DNA of 8,362 nt. Source: an uncultured Anaerolineales bacterium (GTDB taxonomy: Bacteria; Chloroflexota; Anaerolineae; Anaerolineales; UBA11657). The stretch is taken from NCBI GenBank assembly GCA_913040765.1, contig CAJWIA010000053.1:1-8362 (forward strand), given 5' to 3'. The notes beneath the pieces were generated by a model. It made no database searches and had not been told where the DNA came from. It worked only from the letters and a program-made list of their open reading frames with translations. A program made the position numbers and the translations under genes. Positions 1-5,716 of the stretch are shown piece by piece. The number at the start of each line of letters is the position of its first letter. Position 1 is the first letter of the stretch.

Positions 1-857
1 TCTTGTAGTTCTCGAGTAATATCAGTGGGGAGCGAACCATCATTAAAACTATCCATTATTGTAGGATATAGTTCTCTAATCTCATCTGCTGACCTATATT
101 TTTGGTTCATAACCCATGTGAGTTTGTTGGTGTCTTTGAATTGATCGAACACATCCGTAGCAACAAAATACGATTGAGGTGTACTAATCTCGCTCGCAAG
201 TTGGTTGTCGCCTTGCATCATTATCTTGGCTAGCTCAATACCGGCTGCTTTACCACCTATTTTTCCTGTACCAATCCGTCTGTCAAGTATGTTGAACAAG
301 TCTTGAATTGTGAACCATTTCCTAGCAGTACCCACAAACTCGAGTCTATCACTGACTACTGTCTTGATGGCTACTACTATTATTTCTGCTAAGTGGTGAG
401 AAAACACTTGTTGATCGTCAGGTTTTAGAGACTCTATTTGTTTGCCATGATCCATTAATAGGTCTAAAGGAGCCATTTCGGGGTTGTATGTTATGTCACT
501 TACTGTGCGTTTTTTACCAGCACGGTTCTTGACAAGTGTGTTCACGATATTATCGAACAAATACATAGGTAGATTGTAAGCAAAGTAAAATTCAGTAAGA
601 TAATCCCGCACATGACTTGTGCGTATTTTCCATATCTCAGCTGGCTCTTTGGTTAAAGATTTGTTCTGACCGTCTAATTCTTGGGATTCGATAGATCGCT
701 GACGCACCTCATTATCCATCTGTTCAGGGGTTATAATTCCGCGATGAAATATTTCATCCAGCATTTTATTTCGAATCTCTTTACCTAGAATGGGATACTG
801 TCTAATCCGTAATTGAAGACGAACTATCTTCGGTAAGCTGGTAAGGTCAAGTGTCAT
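1..857 (-). CDS. PEP/pyruvate-binding domain protein (PPDK/PEP synthase-like), N-terminal part
   Basis: Open frame from ATG at 857 to the window edge, 285 codons with no stop, so the gene is cut by the window. Residues 195-206 read IGTGKIGGKAAG, which resembles the glycine/lysine motif that opens the ATP-binding (PPDK_N) domain of pyruvate phosphate dikinases and PEP synthases (GGKGA/GGKAA). The first ~190 residues precede this motif. They look mainly helical and charged (e.g. EIRNKMLDEIFHRGI near 27-41), with no signal peptide or membrane segment, so the protein should be cytosolic. In ordinary PPDK/PEP synthase the motif lies close to the N-terminus, so this is an extended variant; its reaction cannot be assigned because the phospho-histidine and PEP-binding domains lie outside the window. 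It starts 16 bases after the pgi/pmi stop with no clear Shine-Dalgarno sequence, suggesting cotranscription. Family call fairly sure, activity uncertain. Confidence 0.75.
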   Translation of the reverse strand, partial: MTLDLTSLPKIVRLQLRIRQYPILGKEIRNKMLDEIFHRGIITPEQMDNEVRQRSIESQELDGQNKSLTKEPAEIWKIRTSHVRDYLTEFYFAYNLPMYLFDNIVNTLVKNRAGKKRTVSDITYNPEMAPLDLLMDHGKQIESLKPDDQQVFSHHLAEIIVVAIKTVVSDRLEFVGTARKWFTIQDLFNILDRRIGTGKIGGKAAGIELAKIMMQGDNQLASEISTPQSYFVATDVFDQFKDTNKLTWVMNQKYRSADEIRELYPTIMDSFNDGSLPTDITRELQ

Positions 858-873
858 GTTGATTGTAACGGAA

Positions 874-1929
874 CTACGTTGACGATTCCGCTAAATTTTC
901 TTTTAACCATGCAATATTTTGTACTGGTGTCGGATCATTTCCATATGCGATTGATAAATAGAAGCTGACATAGTCTCCGTAATGTACCATGGACAACATT
1001 TGTGCCATACGAGATTCACCTTGGGCAGTGATGCAATCTGTGTTGTAGCCAGAACCGAGGAAGAGTTGGCGAGTAAGGTCAATGCGAAGTTGGTTGCGAG
1101 GGTGTGCAGCGGGCGAGTTCATGAATAATACAAATGCTTTGTCAATAAATGACTCAGGCCGGTCAAGACCGACTACTGAGTTATGGTTCATTTCTGGCAA
1201 TTCTTCATATTGGGCCCATGCCTTGCTGTTTTCGGCGATTTGTCCACGCCATCGGCGTGCCACAGGTGTCAGCGGCTCAGGCGCAAACACTAAAATAATT
1301 CTTTCAAGCATCTGTCCAGCAAGACGTTTTGCAGGATTAGTTGCTAAGGATGATTGTGCACCTAACTGACTATTCTGATCAGTCAGAATGTTTTGTGTTT
1401 CTGCTATATCGGTACTAAAATCTCGTGCTAAACCTATACGATGTAACAATACTAATGGAAGGATGAGTGAGTAACCCAGTGCTGCTCGCGGCTGACTTTT
1501 ATAATCATAAACCCATGACAACCCATTGTTTTCCTGAGTTAATGTGGAAATTTGTCCGCCGGTGGAAATACTAACAACTTGAGCGTTCTGTTTTTGTGCT
1601 GATTCAAGAGCGGTAAGGGTTTCCTCAGTGTTGCCTGAATAAGATAAGGCTATTACGAGACTGTTTGGGCCTACAAAGTATGGTATTTTGTAATCTCGGT
1701 TAGATAATATTGGCACTTTACATTCGGGTCCTATAAGCGTTTTTAGTAGTGAACCTCCTATAGCTGAACCTCCCATTCCTAGTATCACTATGTTGGAAAT
1801 ATTACTAACATCTGGCAATGGCAATTCCATTCCATGGTTCCATGCCTGTGTGATTTGGGTGGGAAGAGAGACAATATGCCCGAGCATATTGTCAGAGTCT
1901 AAGCTTTCAATTTGTGTTACATCTAACAT
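874..1929 (-). CDS. Bifunctional phosphoglucose/phosphomannose isomerase
   Basis: Cytosolic SIS-domain enzyme expected to interconvert glucose-6-P or mannose-6-P with fructose-6-P, linking glycolysis/gluconeogenesis to mannose-derived sugars. Numbered from the chosen start (351 residues), the first SIS domain has GMGGSAIGGS at 51-60 and the sugar-phosphate loop SYSGNTEET at 96-104. The second half has AENSKAW near 232-238 and PEMNHNSVVG near 245-254; E233 and H249 are the likely catalytic glutamate and histidine of this family. The length is normal for the archaeal/Chloroflexota/actinobacterial type and much shorter than classical Pgi. The frame can be read from a TTG at 1956 (360 aa), but I prefer ATG at 1929: a GGAGG lies 8 bases upstream and the protein then begins MLDVTQIESLDSDNM, as relatives do. 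It follows ccmD after 85 bases and precedes the PEP/pyruvate-binding gene by 16, probably in the same transcription unit. No broken motif seen. Confidence 0.93.
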   Translation of the reverse strand: MLDVTQIESLDSDNMLGHIVSLPTQITQAWNHGMELPLPDVSNISNIVILGMGGSAIGGSLLKTLIGPECKVPILSNRDYKIPYFVGPNSLVIALSYSGNTEETLTALESAQKQNAQVVSISTGGQISTLTQENNGLSWVYDYKSQPRAALGYSLILPLVLLHRIGLARDFSTDIAETQNILTDQNSQLGAQSSLATNPAKRLAGQMLERIILVFAPEPLTPVARRWRGQIAENSKAWAQYEELPEMNHNSVVGLDRPESFIDKAFVLFMNSPAAHPRNQLRIDLTRQLFLGSGYNTDCITAQGESRMAQMLSMVHYGDYVSFYLSIAYGNDPTPVQNIAWLKENLAESST

Positions 1930-1937
1930 TAGTGGTG

Positions 1938-1942
1938 CCTCC
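1938..1942 (-). promoter_or_regulatory. Shine-Dalgarno site of pgi/pmi (decides start)
   Basis: The minus strand reads GGAGG here, 8 bases before the ATG at 1929. The site lies inside the frame that would be used from the upstream TTG at 1956, so it argues for the internal ATG as the true start. It is one of only two well-placed strong sites in the window. Confidence 0.75.
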
Positions 1943-2014
1943 GATAATTTTGACAAACAATCTATATGGTTGAAAACCCGTAGACGTATGTTAGATTAAT
2001 TACCTTATAACAAG

Positions 2015-2188
2015 TTATGCGTCTTGATTGTGTATACTGTTTGACTTTTCTATTATTGATATTTGCTGTTTCAATTTGCTAAAACGATTGAAGAGGTAGA
2101 TACAATAACCGCCACTTATAATTGCCAGTATTGTGAAACCTAGCATCAAATAATTAAAAGTATCTGCCGGCGAATTCTCAAGTAACAT
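2015..2188 (-). CDS. ccmD: CcmD-like small heme exporter subunit
   Basis: A 57-residue protein, from ATG at 2188 to TAA at 2017-2015. It has a short polar N-terminus (MLLENSPADTFNY), one hydrophobic segment at about residues 14-33 (containing MLGFTILAIISGGY), then a basic amphipathic tail (YLFNRFSKLKQQIS) and a hydrophilic end. This is the usual CcmD architecture: a single membrane helix followed by a charged cytoplasmic tail. CcmD stabilises the CcmABC complex and is needed to release heme-loaded CcmE (family knowledge). Position is strong support: it begins 11 bases after the ccmC stop and has the best Shine-Dalgarno sequence in the operon (AGGGGAG, ending 4 bases before ATG). CcmD sequences are poorly conserved, so the call rests on topology, size and place after ccmC rather than on diagnostic residues. 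The gene is short enough to be missed by length-filtered annotation. Confidence 0.85.
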   Translation of the reverse strand: MLLENSPADTFNYLMLGFTILAIISGGYCIYLFNRFSKLKQQISIIEKSNSIHNQDA

Positions 2189-2192
2189 CAAT

Positions 2193-2199
2193 CTCCCCT
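2193..2199 (-). promoter_or_regulatory. Shine-Dalgarno site of ccmD
   Basis: The minus strand reads AGGGGAG immediately after the ccmC TAG, ending 4 bases before the ccmD ATG at 2188. It fixes the start of this small gene and contrasts with most upstream ccm genes, which lack recognisable sites. Confidence 0.75.
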
Positions 2200-2901
2200 C
2201 TAATCATTGTACATTTGATATTGTAGTTTGGACATGTATTCGAACAATGATTGAATTCTGACTCTATGCCATAGAATAGTAAAATACAATACTGTAAATG
2301 TTGATGCAGTAAATAGCAATGTTGTAGTCATTCTTGCAGTCATGTCAAACTGTCCTTCAGCATCTGGGTCGGCACTTCCAATGATGACCGGGTGAATTGT
2401 GCGCCAGATGCGTATTGCCATGAAGGTCAGTGGTACGCTGATAAATGCAACTATGCCGTAAACAGCAGTAATATGTCGCCTACGATCATGACCTTCAAGT
2501 CCTGCATGTAGAAATAGATATGCAATATACAACAACCACATTATTGTAGCAGTTGTCAATCGTGGGTCCCAAGTCCACCAGGTATTCCAGACAGGTCTGG
2601 CCCATATAGATCCACTCACAATGTTCATCGTGGTAAATATTACTCCGATTTCTGCGGATGACATAGCCACACGATCGTAACTCTTATTTTGGGTTGCTAA
2701 AAATATAATGCTTGTTATCAATGTTACTAGAAATGCTAAGGCGGCTATCCATCCAGACGATACATGGTAATAGAAAATACGCTGGACATCACCCATAATT
2801 ATCTCCCTAGGCGCATAAATTAATACCATGTAAACGGAAAGGATAATTAGTATTAACGAACTAACTGTCATAAGTTGTAGCCGCGGATTTGGTTTTGGCA
2901 T
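2200..2901 (-). CDS. ccmC: Heme exporter/handling protein CcmC
   Basis: Inner-membrane protein that binds heme at its outer face and transfers it to CcmE. The 233 residues show about six membrane helices. The tryptophan-rich WWD motif is present as NTWWTWDPRLTT at 106-117, and the two heme-ligand histidines of the family are recognisable as H46 (in FYYHVSSGW) and H170 (in TIHPVI), flanking the WWD loop as expected. The WWD motif and histidines also occur in other heme-handling proteins such as CcsA, but the size and the neighbours ccmB and ccmD make CcmC the clear call. The ATG at 2901 is 10 bases after the ccmB stop. An AGGAG sits inside the end of ccmB, but 13 bases from the ATG, rather far for efficient use, so coupling to ccmB translation is likely. 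No missing key residue. Confidence 0.95.
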   Translation of the reverse strand: MPKPNPRLQLMTVSSLILIILSVYMVLIYAPREIIMGDVQRIFYYHVSSGWIAALAFLVTLITSIIFLATQNKSYDRVAMSSAEIGVIFTTMNIVSGSIWARPVWNTWWTWDPRLTTATIMWLLYIAYLFLHAGLEGHDRRRHITAVYGIVAFISVPLTFMAIRIWRTIHPVIIGSADPDAEGQFDMTARMTTTLLFTASTFTVLYFTILWHRVRIQSLFEYMSKLQYQMYND

Positions 2902-2911
2902 AGTAGTCTAA

Positions 2912-3613
2912 TTACTCCTGTATTAGGTAGTCAAATGTCATTATTGCTACCCCAAGAAATATTATATCGTAAACTATTACTAGATTGAACGCGTTAGAGA
3001 ATTGTCCCCAATGAGCTCCAGATAAAATTGCGTTGCTGCATTGAACAGATGCTATTATTATTGGCATTGCTACAGGTAAAAGAAGAATTGGCAGCATGAT
3101 CTCGCGTGCTCGTGTTCTTGTTGCTATGGATGCTAATAAGGTCCCTACTAAAGTGTATCCGAATGATCCAAGCAACACTATTAGTAAGAACAGTGGAGAA
3201 AACAATGGTATACCATATAGAATGTAAAACATAGGAACAACTATTATTTCTACGATTATCACAAAAATGTACGTACTAATAAATTTTCCAACAAAAATAG
3301 CAGTGTAGTCAATAGGTGACAGAAGCATTCCTTCTAGTGAATTTTGACTTTTTTCGTTTGCAAATGTTTGATTCAGTCCTAAGGTAGATGAAAACACAAA
3401 AGTTACCCAGAGCACACCAACGGCAATATTGTCTTTAGTAGATTTGTCCAAATCTAGAGCAAATGTAAAAACAAGCGTTACCATTACGGAAAAAATCAAG
3501 AGAGCGCTCACAAGCGTTTTCTTGCGCATTTCTATGCTTAGATCTTTCCAGATAATTGTTCTGACTGCTCGCCAATACTGACTAGTTTTTGTATATTGAT
3601 TGTTGTTATACAT
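2912..3613 (-). CDS. ccmB: Heme exporter membrane subunit CcmB
   Basis: Membrane subunit that pairs with the ATPase CcmA and works with CcmC/CcmD in releasing heme-loaded CcmE. From the chosen start it has 233 residues. The N-terminal cytoplasmic stretch carries IIWKDLSIEMRKK (about 20-32), followed by six hydrophobic segments. The cytoplasmic loop NQTFANEKSQNSLEGMLLSP (about 81-100) matches the CcmB pattern with a conserved acidic residue and LEGxLLSP, and REIMLPILLLPVAMP follows near 160-174. The frame opens further upstream, at TTG 3649 and ATGs 3646 and 3625. I prefer ATG 3613 because relatives start only about 10 residues before the WKDL motif and because ATGTATAA makes an 8-base overlap with the ccmA stop, typical of coupled genes. 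None of the candidate starts has a clear Shine-Dalgarno sequence. Function sure, start uncertain (233 to 245 aa). Confidence 0.93.
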   Translation of the reverse strand: MYNNNQYTKTSQYWRAVRTIIWKDLSIEMRKKTLVSALLIFSVMVTLVFTFALDLDKSTKDNIAVGVLWVTFVFSSTLGLNQTFANEKSQNSLEGMLLSPIDYTAIFVGKFISTYIFVIIVEIIVVPMFYILYGIPLFSPLFLLIVLLGSFGYTLVGTLLASIATRTRAREIMLPILLLPVAMPIIIASVQCSNAILSGAHWGQFSNAFNLVIVYDIIFLGVAIMTFDYLIQE

Positions 3614-4310
3614 TGATGATTTCATGGTACTTATGTGCGAATTCATCAAATGACAGTTGGGCAGTGCTCCCCTGATATACTACTTCACCCTTGTGCAGGA
3701 CAGCTATTTTGTCACTTAATGCTAAAGCATGTTTTATATCGTGTGTAATCATTAGCACGGTGTTTCCTGATGTTGATGTCGACTGAAGAATTTGATCTAA
3801 CCTAACAGAATTGTTTTGATCTAGTCCGGTGTGTGGTTCATCAAATAAAATCACTCTAGGATTATGTAGTATGGCTCTGGCGATTGACAATCTTTGTTGC
3901 ATTCCATGCGAAAATGTGCGCACTAATATGTCTTTCGATTCAGTCAAATCGACCTTATCGAGCACCATGCTTATACGGTTTGCGTAATCTTTGATGCTGT
4001 ATAGGCGTGCATAGAAAAGTAGATTTTCATATGCAGTCAAATTGTCGTAAAGTAAAGTGTGGTGTGATACTACACCAAGCAGTTGACGTACTGCGTGTGA
4101 GCTAGTGTTTAGGTCAAGCCCAGCTATGGTCACTTGTCCGCTGTTGGGGCGAAGCAACGTAGCTATTATACGTAGCAGGGTGGTTTTCCCTGATCCGTTT
4201 GGTCCGATAAGTGTAGTGAATTCACCAGGTGCTATATTTAAAGTTATGTTTTTCAGTACTTGTTTCATACCAAAAGATTTGGAAACAGACTTGACATTAA
4301 TCATACACAT
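3606..4310 (-). CDS. ccmA: Heme exporter ATP-binding protein CcmA
   Basis: Cytoplasmic ABC ATPase that powers release of heme-loaded CcmE through CcmB/CcmC. The 234 residues carry Walker A GPNGSGKTT at 36-44, the signature loop FSHGMQQR at 133-140 (the CcmA-typical SHGM form rather than LSGGQ), Walker B VILFDEP at 153-159, D-loop TGLD at 161-164 and the switch histidine H190. At the Q-loop position the sequence reads VVSHHTLLYDNLT (80-92), so a histidine (H84) stands where most ABC proteins have Gln; similar HH forms occur in other CcmA-like ATPases. Taken alone the protein resembles many ABC exporters, but the SHGM signature and the position before ccmB settle the call. ATG at 4310 is used here; a second ATG at 4304 is possible and neither has a Shine-Dalgarno sequence. 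It follows the ccmI-like stop by 29 bases and overlaps the preferred ccmB start by 8. Confidence 0.95.
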   Translation of the reverse strand: MCMINVKSVSKSFGMKQVLKNITLNIAPGEFTTLIGPNGSGKTTLLRIIATLLRPNSGQVTIAGLDLNTSSHAVRQLLGVVSHHTLLYDNLTAYENLLFYARLYSIKDYANRISMVLDKVDLTESKDILVRTFSHGMQQRLSIARAILHNPRVILFDEPHTGLDQNNSVRLDQILQSTSTSGNTVLMITHDIKHALALSDKIAVLHKGEVVYQGSTAQLSFDEFAHKYHEIINV

Positions 4311-4339
4311 TTATGTTTTGGGTATACTGGCCTGCCTCT

Positions 4340-4627
4340 TCATGAATTAACGCGTTTAGATTCATCTATTTTACGAAGTATATCAATACCTTCGTTTATT
4401 ATATTATTACGTGTAGTAGCATAATCTTCAGTGGTGATTTTTTCTGTGCGATGATCAAAATCAAGATCATACAAAGATTCAATTAGTCTAGTATGTCTTT
4501 CGTAAAGACTATAATTGATGTTGTTTATATCTAATGTTGGATTGTTAGACATGAAGAATGGTCTAATTACAAATATTATTACTGCAGCAGTCAATGTGAC
4601 ATGTAGTATGAGAAAAAGTAGATTCAT
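4340..4627 (-). CDS. Short CcmI-like membrane-anchored protein
   Basis: A 95-residue protein with an N-terminal membrane helix (about residues 2-24) followed by a hydrophilic helical segment. The stretch around 40-72 (SLYERHTRLIESLYDLDFDH..TEKITTEDYAT) resembles the start of CcmI/CycH proteins, which carry a YxxKxxxLxxLxxLEFDxxTGKLSEEDY-like pattern right after the membrane anchor. Full CcmI continues into a periplasmic TPR domain that binds the apocytochrome C-terminus; that domain is absent here, as is the zinc ribbon seen in some short relatives. It lies between the ccmG-type gene (7 bases before) and ccmA (29 bases after), so a role in cytochrome c maturation is likely, although the short protein cannot present apocytochrome the way TPR-containing CcmI does. 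No Shine-Dalgarno sequence is visible, so translation is probably coupled to the preceding gene. Family call moderate; function inferred. Confidence 0.7.
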   Translation of the reverse strand: MNLLFLILHVTLTAAVIIFVIRPFFMSNNPTLDINNINYSLYERHTRLIESLYDLDFDHRTEKITTEDYATTRNNIINEGIDILRKIDESKRVNS

Positions 4628-4634
4628 GGTTGAA

Positions 4635-5210
4635 TTATTTGTCTAGTAGTGCTTCCAAAACAATCTCTATATTTTCGTAGTTGACTGGCCCTACAAATGA
4701 TTTGGCTAGCAATCCATCTTGGGTCACTATGTACGTCTCTGGCACTCCCCTTATGCGATATGATTGAGAGATTCTTGTCCCCACATCTGGGCCGTTTGGA
4801 TATGTAATGTTCCATGTACTTAAGTAATCCAAAGCTTCCTTCTCGGTGTCCACATAATCTATGCCTAACAATAGCACATCTTTATCTTTATAATCACGCC
4901 ATAGCATCTCAAGATCTTCAGCTTCTGCTTTACATGGATCACACCATGAAGCCCAGAAGTTGATAACTATAATTTGTCCCTCCAAGTCTGAAAGAGTATA
5001 TGTTTGGTCGTTAAAAGTGGTTAATGTGAAATCAGGGGGTTTCCCTGATCGGACTGGGCCAAGACTTGATTGGAACAACTTGATTGCAACAAAAACCAAC
5101 AGTGCCGCAAGTAATATCCATACGGCAAGCTGTCCTAGTTTATTTTTACGTTGTTGAACTGTAATATGTGATTGACTAGGTTTTGATGACTTGATTATGC
5201 TCATTGCCAT
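4635..5210 (-). CDS. ccmG: CcmG/DsbE-type thiol-disulfide oxidoreductase
   Basis: Membrane-anchored thioredoxin-fold protein facing the outside of the cytoplasmic membrane, expected to keep the apocytochrome CXXCH cysteines (or the CcmH cysteines) reduced before heme attachment. The 191 residues comprise a polar, basic N-terminus, one membrane helix at about 26-45, and a TlpA/ResA/CcmG-like domain. The active site is WASWCDPCK with C90 and C93, and the cis-proline loop is GVPET at 155-159 (P157), the form usual in CcmG. The start is ambiguous by two codons: ATG at 5210, or ATG at 5204, which would form a classical 4-base ATGA overlap with the ccmH stop. Either way the gene overlaps ccmH and has no separate Shine-Dalgarno sequence, so translation is probably coupled. 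ResA-like proteins share the fold; the Ccm context favours CcmG. Confidence 0.92.
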   Translation of the reverse strand: MAMSIIKSSKPSQSHITVQQRKNKLGQLAVWILLAALLVFVAIKLFQSSLGPVRSGKPPDFTLTTFNDQTYTLSDLEGQIIVINFWASWCDPCKAEAEDLEMLWRDYKDKDVLLLGIDYVDTEKEALDYLSTWNITYPNGPDVGTRISQSYRIRGVPETYIVTQDGLLAKSFVGPVNYENIEIVLEALLDK

Positions 5211-5692
5211 TTTTTGAGGTCGTGCTCTATCCTCTCTACATAATGGTTCGCATTGTCTATATTTGATATTGTCTCATGCTGTAGACGCAGTCCGTTTTCA
5301 GTATTAGAGAGTAAACGTGTCACGAGCAGTGCTCCAATTAGAAACAAGAATGGTGGTAGATACCACAGAAGTTTATTGAAACCTTCTACTGGTGGTTCTG
5401 CTAGCACTCGTATACCATACTGGTCTGAAAAATATTGTTTAATTTCTTCCTCAGACCACCCGTCTGTCAGCTTTGCGCGTATAGTATCTCGCCACTGAAC
5501 ACAGGCCTGGGTGCCGCAGGCGTCTAGGGGAATGCTTTCACAGACTGGGCAGTACAATTGCTTGCTAATTGCATTAACTTCATCATCGGTTGGGTTAATG
5601 TCCTGGGCTAAGACATTGGGAATTTTATTAAATGAAATACATGTTAATAACATAGCTAACAAAATTGATTTAGCGACCCATTTTATTCCCAT
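5201..5692 (-). CDS. ccmH: Cytochrome c biogenesis thiol protein CcmH
   Basis: Exported, membrane-anchored thiol protein that interacts with apocytochrome and CcmG/CcmF during heme ligation. The 163 residues have a hydrophobic signal at about 8-29 with a plausible cleavage site after VLA (A29), a CcmH domain at roughly 34-105, a membrane helix at about 108-127 after WYLPP, and a charged cytoplasmic tail of about 35 residues. The redox pair is LYCPVCES, C48 and C51, in place of the classical LRCxxC. Two further cysteines, C59 and C64, lie in LDACGTQACVQWR, a pattern I associate with Chloroflexota and Deinococcus-Thermus CcmH. The domain continues with GWSEEEIKQYFSDQYG, the expected helical part. 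ATG at 5692 is 24 bases after the ccmF stop, with only a weak AGG-like site upstream; its end overlaps the start of the ccmG-type gene. Confidence 0.93.
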   Translation of the reverse strand: MGIKWVAKSILLAMLLTCISFNKIPNVLAQDINPTDDEVNAISKQLYCPVCESIPLDACGTQACVQWRDTIRAKLTDGWSEEEIKQYFSDQYGIRVLAEPPVEGFNKLLWYLPPFLFLIGALLVTRLLSNTENGLRLQHETISNIDNANHYVERIEHDLKKWQ

Positions 5693-5716
5693 GTGCTTAA
5701 CCTAATCATATGTCAT

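Noticed and set aside
1082..1369. 95-residue plus-strand open frame
   Set aside because: It lies antisense within pgi/pmi, whose SIS motifs are clear. The plus-strand product has no recognisable domain and looks like a composition shadow.
1950..1973. Plus-strand TTGACA followed by a TATATG-like sequence
   Set aside because: The spacing between the two hexamers is about 7 bases, far below the usual 16-18, and no plus-strand gene follows.
1930..2014. Possible promoter for pgi/pmi in the ccmD-pgi gap
   Set aside because: The best pair on the minus strand (TTGTTA, 17 bases, CATACG) matches the consensus weakly, especially at -10. No hairpin with a T-run is seen here either, so neither promoter nor terminator is claimed.
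4624..4815. 63-residue minus-strand frame overlapping the thioredoxin gene
   Set aside because: It is in another frame of the ccmG-type gene, which has an intact active site; the product is low in hydrophobic order and has no motif.
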